A stretch of DNA of 8,667 nt from Ruminococcaceae bacterium UBA1244 (GTDB lineage: Bacteria > Bacillota > Clostridia > Oscillospirales > Acutalibacteraceae), in assembly GCA_002308635.1 (NCBI GenBank), contig DBWG01000164.1, positions 1 to 8,667 on the forward strand, in the 5' to 3' direction. Position 1 is the first letter of the stretch, and each line of letters opens with the position of its first letter. Positions 6,580-8,667 of this stretch are shown piece by piece. Under the pieces are notes generated by a model that saw only the letters and a program-made list of their open reading frames with translations, was not told the DNA's origin and did no database searches. A program made the translations under genes and the position numbers.

Positions 6580-7008
6580 ATGATCTACACTCCGCTTACC
6601 AAAAAGGCTCTTTTGCTGTCATTCAATGCCCACAAGGACCAGTTCGACAAAAGCGGTATGCCTTATGTATACCATCCGTTCCACGTTGCGGAACAAATGA
6701 AGGATGAGCTTACTGTTTGTGTTGCCCTGCTCCACGATGTTGTGGAGGACAGTGATGTTTCACCGGAAGATCTGAGATCGTATGGTTTCCCTGATGAAGT
6801 CGTCGGTGCTGTCGCATTAATGACTCATTCGGACGACGTTCCGTATTTTGACTACATAAAAAAAATAAAGCGTGACCCTGTTGCGTCCGCTGTCAAGCTT
6901 GCAGATCTTGAACATAATATGGATCTGAGCCGTATTGATCTGCCGAAAGAAAAAGACCTTGAAAGAATTGAAAAGTATAAAAGGGCTGTTGAAATATTAA
7001 AGGAATAA
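6580..7008 (+). CDS. Stand-alone HD-domain hydrolase of the RelA/SpoT (MESH1-like) type
   Basis: This 142-residue protein is a single HD domain like the hydrolase half of RelA/SpoT enzymes. The metal and catalytic residues are present: H35 in HPFHVAEQM, H52-D53 and E56-D57 in LLHDVVED, and D109 with N113 in KLADLEHNM. There is no alarmone-synthetase, TGS or ACT region. The family's known activities are (p)ppGpp pyrophosphate hydrolysis in small alarmone hydrolases and, for MESH1, also NADPH dephosphorylation; which applies here is not shown by the sequence. I chose ATG 6580 because GGTGA sits five bases upstream and relatives, as I recall them, start MIYT. A GTG at 6571 in the same frame would add three residues, but AAGGAA is then only two bases away. 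It lies between metF and the DUF89 gene, probably cotranscribed. Confidence 0.87.
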   Translation: MIYTPLTKKALLLSFNAHKDQFDKSGMPYVYHPFHVAEQMKDELTVCVALLHDVVEDSDVSPEDLRSYGFPDEVVGAVALMTHSDDVPYFDYIKKIKRDPVASAVKLADLEHNMDLSRIDLPKEKDLERIEKYKRAVEILKE

Positions 7009-7027
7009 GGGCAGGGATGATCTAACT

Positions 7028-7867
7028 ATGAAAGTTTCAGAGCAGTGTTCCGGATGCTTATGGAGAAGACAGCAGGCACTGACGGACGATCAGCACTATC
7101 TTGCTGAGATCAGGGCGATCCTTGACGGAAGAAGCGAAAACGATTGTGCCCCATATCTCATCTATCAGTTCAATGCTGTCTATGAAAAGTATTTTGGAAA
7201 ACGGCCGTCTTATAAGGCGGAGAAGAAAAAATATAACGACCTGCTTCTCTCGATGGAGGAGATTTTGCGAAAGCGTATCAGTGACTCCGAAGATCCGCTG
7301 AGAACAGCCTTTGTCTATGCAAGGATCGGCAACTATATCGACTTTGGCGCAATGAGCTGTGTCGATGAAAACACTTTTTTGTCACTGTTTGATAACACGG
7401 CACTCTCCGAAAGGGATAAGCCTGTTTATGATTCTTTTACTGAACAGTGCCGAAACGGAAAAACTTTTCTTCTGATCGCCGATAACTGCGGTGAGATCGT
7501 GCTTGACAAGCTGTTTCTTGAACAGCTTAAAACACATTTTCCTCAGCTTTCTCTGAGAGTTATGGTCAGAGGCGGAGAAGCACTCAACGATGCGTCAACG
7601 GAAGATGCAGAGTATGTTCATATCGACCGTATCGCAAGAATTATTTCAAACGGAAAGCCCATCTCCGGAACGGTATATGAAATACTTTCGGATGAGGCAA
7701 AAGCTGCAATAGACGATTCGGATATAATTTTTGCAAAGGGACAGGGAAATTACGAATCGCTTTCCGGTCAGGGCAGGCATATATTCTATTCTTTTTTGTG
7801 CAAGTGCGGCCTGTTTACTGGCAAATTCAATGTACCGAAGCTGACCGGCATATTTTTGGAAGAGTAA
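7028..7867 (+). CDS. DUF89 / ARMT1-like metal-dependent damage-control phosphatase
   Basis: The 279-residue protein matches the DUF89 family. It begins with a CSGC pair (C7, C10) as in the prokaryotic CxxC-bearing subgroup, then has GNYIDFG (101-107), the metal-binding signature ADNCGEIVLDKL (151-162; D152, N153, E156), VRGGEALND (180-188) and KGQGNYESL (237-245). Family members are metal-dependent phosphatases acting on phosphorylated metabolites such as sugar phosphates, and are thought to remove damaged or overflow products. The exact substrate here is unknown; being with metF and an HD hydrolase might hint at a folate- or nucleotide-related one, which is only a guess from context. The ribosome site is weak (AGGG 11 bases before the ATG), and the gene starts 20 bases after the HD gene stop, so coupling is possible. 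A terminator follows 26 bases on. Confidence 0.9.
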   Translation: MKVSEQCSGCLWRRQQALTDDQHYLAEIRAILDGRSENDCAPYLIYQFNAVYEKYFGKRPSYKAEKKKYNDLLLSMEEILRKRISDSEDPLRTAFVYARIGNYIDFGAMSCVDENTFLSLFDNTALSERDKPVYDSFTEQCRNGKTFLLIADNCGEIVLDKLFLEQLKTHFPQLSLRVMVRGGEALNDASTEDAEYVHIDRIARIISNGKPISGTVYEILSDEAKAAIDDSDIIFAKGQGNYESLSGQGRHIFYSFLCKCGLFTGKFNVPKLTGIFLEE

Positions 7868-7892
7868 CGTCTGCTCTGACGTGACAGTTCTG

Positions 7893-7935
7893 CGCAAGAC
7901 CTTCAAAAGAGAAAGAAGGTCTTGTGTTTTATTTT
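7893..7935 (+). terminator. Rho-independent terminator of the metF-HD-DUF89 unit
   Basis: CGCAAGACCTTC (7893-7904) pairs with GAAGGTCTTGTG (7915-7926) with one wobble, around a 10-base A-rich loop, followed by TTTTATTTT. The minus-strand zinc-ribbon gene stops at 7940, so the hairpin may also serve it; on that strand only a weak T-run follows the stem. Confidence 0.85.
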
Positions 7936-7939
7936 CGGC

Positions 7940-8560
7940 TCAGTTTTTAAGTGAAGAGCCGCAGGCGGAGCAGAATACCGCATCCTGTGCGATGGGATTA
8001 CCGCATTTAGGGCAGAAACAGATCTGTGACGGCCGAACGTACTGCTGATACCCCTGCTGAGGATAATTCTGCTGCTGATATCCCTGCTGAGGATACCCCT
8101 GCTGAGGATACCCCTGCTGAGGATAATTCTGCTGTTGATATCCCTGTTGAGGATAATTCTGCTGTTCATAACCCTGTTGAGGCTGTTGACCACCCTGAGG
8201 AGAAAGCAGATCGCAGCCGGCAAAAATGTTTGGATCAATATTTTGAATCAGGCTTCCGTTTATCATCAGTATACCGTTTACATAGTTAGTAAGGTCTTTT
8301 GCATGAGCCTTGTATCGTGCAAAAGCAAGCTGAATGATCGTGTATCTGATCTGGATCGCCGTTCCGTTCTGGAATGGCGCAAAATACAGATTTACAAATC
8401 CGCCGTTCATATTGTACTTGAACGAAAAGTTAAGACCGAAATTAATTGACCTGCCCTGAATTCGGCAGTCCTTTCCGAACTTTTGGTTGGCTGCCTGAAT
8501 GAAAGCATTGAAAACACTGTCTAACGGACGGTCGTAATAATAGAAAAGATTTGTGACCAT
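7940..8560 (-). CDS. Zinc-ribbon protein with a Tyr/Pro/Gln-rich pentapeptide-repeat region
   Basis: The 206-residue protein has three parts. Residues 1-115 form a folded-looking domain with beta-type stretches (FVNLYFAPF, 55-63; AIQIRYTIIQLAF, 68-80) that I do not recognise. Residues about 121-175 are low complexity, built of five-residue units YPQQG and YQQQN. Residues 181-201 are a zinc ribbon with CPKC (183-186) and CSAC (197-200), the short tail type often seen in Firmicutes proteins of unknown function. No signal peptide or membrane segment is seen, so it is probably cytoplasmic. Start 8560 is clear, with a perfect AGGAGG six bases upstream and its own promoter. The Gln/Tyr/Pro-rich part resembles prion-like, self-associating segments; a role in assembly is inference only. 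It is a single-gene unit, convergent with the metF unit. Confidence 0.85.
   Translation of the reverse strand: MVTNLFYYYDRPLDSVFNAFIQAANQKFGKDCRIQGRSINFGLNFSFKYNMNGGFVNLYFAPFQNGTAIQIRYTIIQLAFARYKAHAKDLTNYVNGILMINGSLIQNIDPNIFAGCDLLSPQGGQQPQQGYEQQNYPQQGYQQQNYPQQGYPQQGYPQQGYQQQNYPQQGYQQYVRPSQICFCPKCGNPIAQDAVFCSACGSSLKN
8051..8170 (-). repeat. Tandem 15-base repeats, eight coding units inside the zinc-ribbon gene
   Basis: Eight in-frame units of 15 bases encode residues 131-170 in the order YEQQN, YPQQG, YQQQN, YPQQG, YPQQG, YPQQG, YQQQN, YPQQG, with partial units on both sides. The central copies are almost identical in DNA (plus strand CCCTGCTGAGGATA), while outer copies carry GCTGTTGA variants. 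This pattern fits recent duplication by slippage in the middle of the array; copy number may vary between strains. Confidence 0.9.
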
Positions 8561-8590
8561 AAATATCCTCCTGAAATGTTGTTTTTAAAT

Positions 8591-8619
8591 ATTATAAATA
8601 AAATGTGAGTTCAAGTCAA
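8591..8619 (-). promoter_or_regulatory. Predicted sigma-A promoter for the zinc-ribbon gene
   Basis: On the minus strand TTGACT (8619-8614), 17 bases, then TATAAT (8596-8591). The transcript would start near 8584, with the AGGAGG site (8572-8567) about 12 bases inside it. Nothing recognisable was seen in the last 48 bases of the window (8620-8667). Confidence 0.75.
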
Positions 8620-8667
8620 GCTATAATAACCGGCGGTGCTGCAGGGCTTTTGAACGAGTAAACAAAT

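Noticed and set aside
8026..8289. Open plus-strand frame through the repeat tract, rich in Pro-Ala-Glu-Asp
   Set aside because: It is the mirror of the 15-base repeats in the minus-strand zinc-ribbon gene; it has no ribosome site and stays open only because the repeat has no stop in that frame.
8622..8627. Plus-strand TATAAT near the right edge as a promoter for a gene beyond the window
   Set aside because: No acceptable -35 hexamer lies 16-18 bases upstream, and no gene start is visible in the remaining bases.

Overview
The window looks like a piece of a Gram-positive Firmicutes chromosome, probably a gut or rumen Clostridia such as the Ruminococcus / Oscillospiraceae group. The reasons are moderate GC with AT-rich intergenic gaps, strong AGGAGG-type ribosome sites, near-consensus sigma-A promoters with 17-base spacers, a lipoprotein with a Sec-type lipobox, and protein sequences typical of that group. 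The taxon is an inference. No tRNA, rRNA, CRISPR array, transposase or phage gene was seen.

Layout. (1) Bases 1-283, minus strand: the start of a ThpR-type 2H phosphoesterase, cut by the window edge. (2) Bases 461-2457, plus strand: a two-gene unit from a good promoter. It holds an asparagine-synthase-like ATP-dependent enzyme that lacks a working glutaminase half, and a tightly coupled 142-residue protein of unknown function. It ends at a strong bidirectional hairpin. (3) Bases 5418-2518, minus strand: a two-gene unit from a perfect-consensus promoter. The first gene is an HSL-family alpha/beta hydrolase. The second is a 644-residue lipoprotein that joins a SecD-like periplasmic P1 region to a PrsA/SurA-like foldase region. 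(4) Bases 5656-7867, plus strand: metF (methylenetetrahydrofolate reductase), a stand-alone HD hydrolase of the RelA/SpoT type, and a DUF89 damage-control phosphatase, closely spaced and closed by a terminator. The promoter is followed by a short leader that can fold. (5) Bases 8560-7940, minus strand: a protein with an N-terminal domain, a Tyr-Pro-Gln-Gln-Gly repeat region and a C-terminal zinc ribbon.

The genes do not form one obvious pathway. The metF unit combines one-carbon metabolism, nucleotide hydrolysis and possible metabolite repair. The hydrolase/lipoprotein unit points to the cell envelope. The best candidates for something undescribed are the SecD-P1/foldase lipoprotein and the glutaminase-less asparagine-synthase-like enzyme with its small partner. 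All family calls come from motifs read by eye and remembered family patterns; no database search was run.
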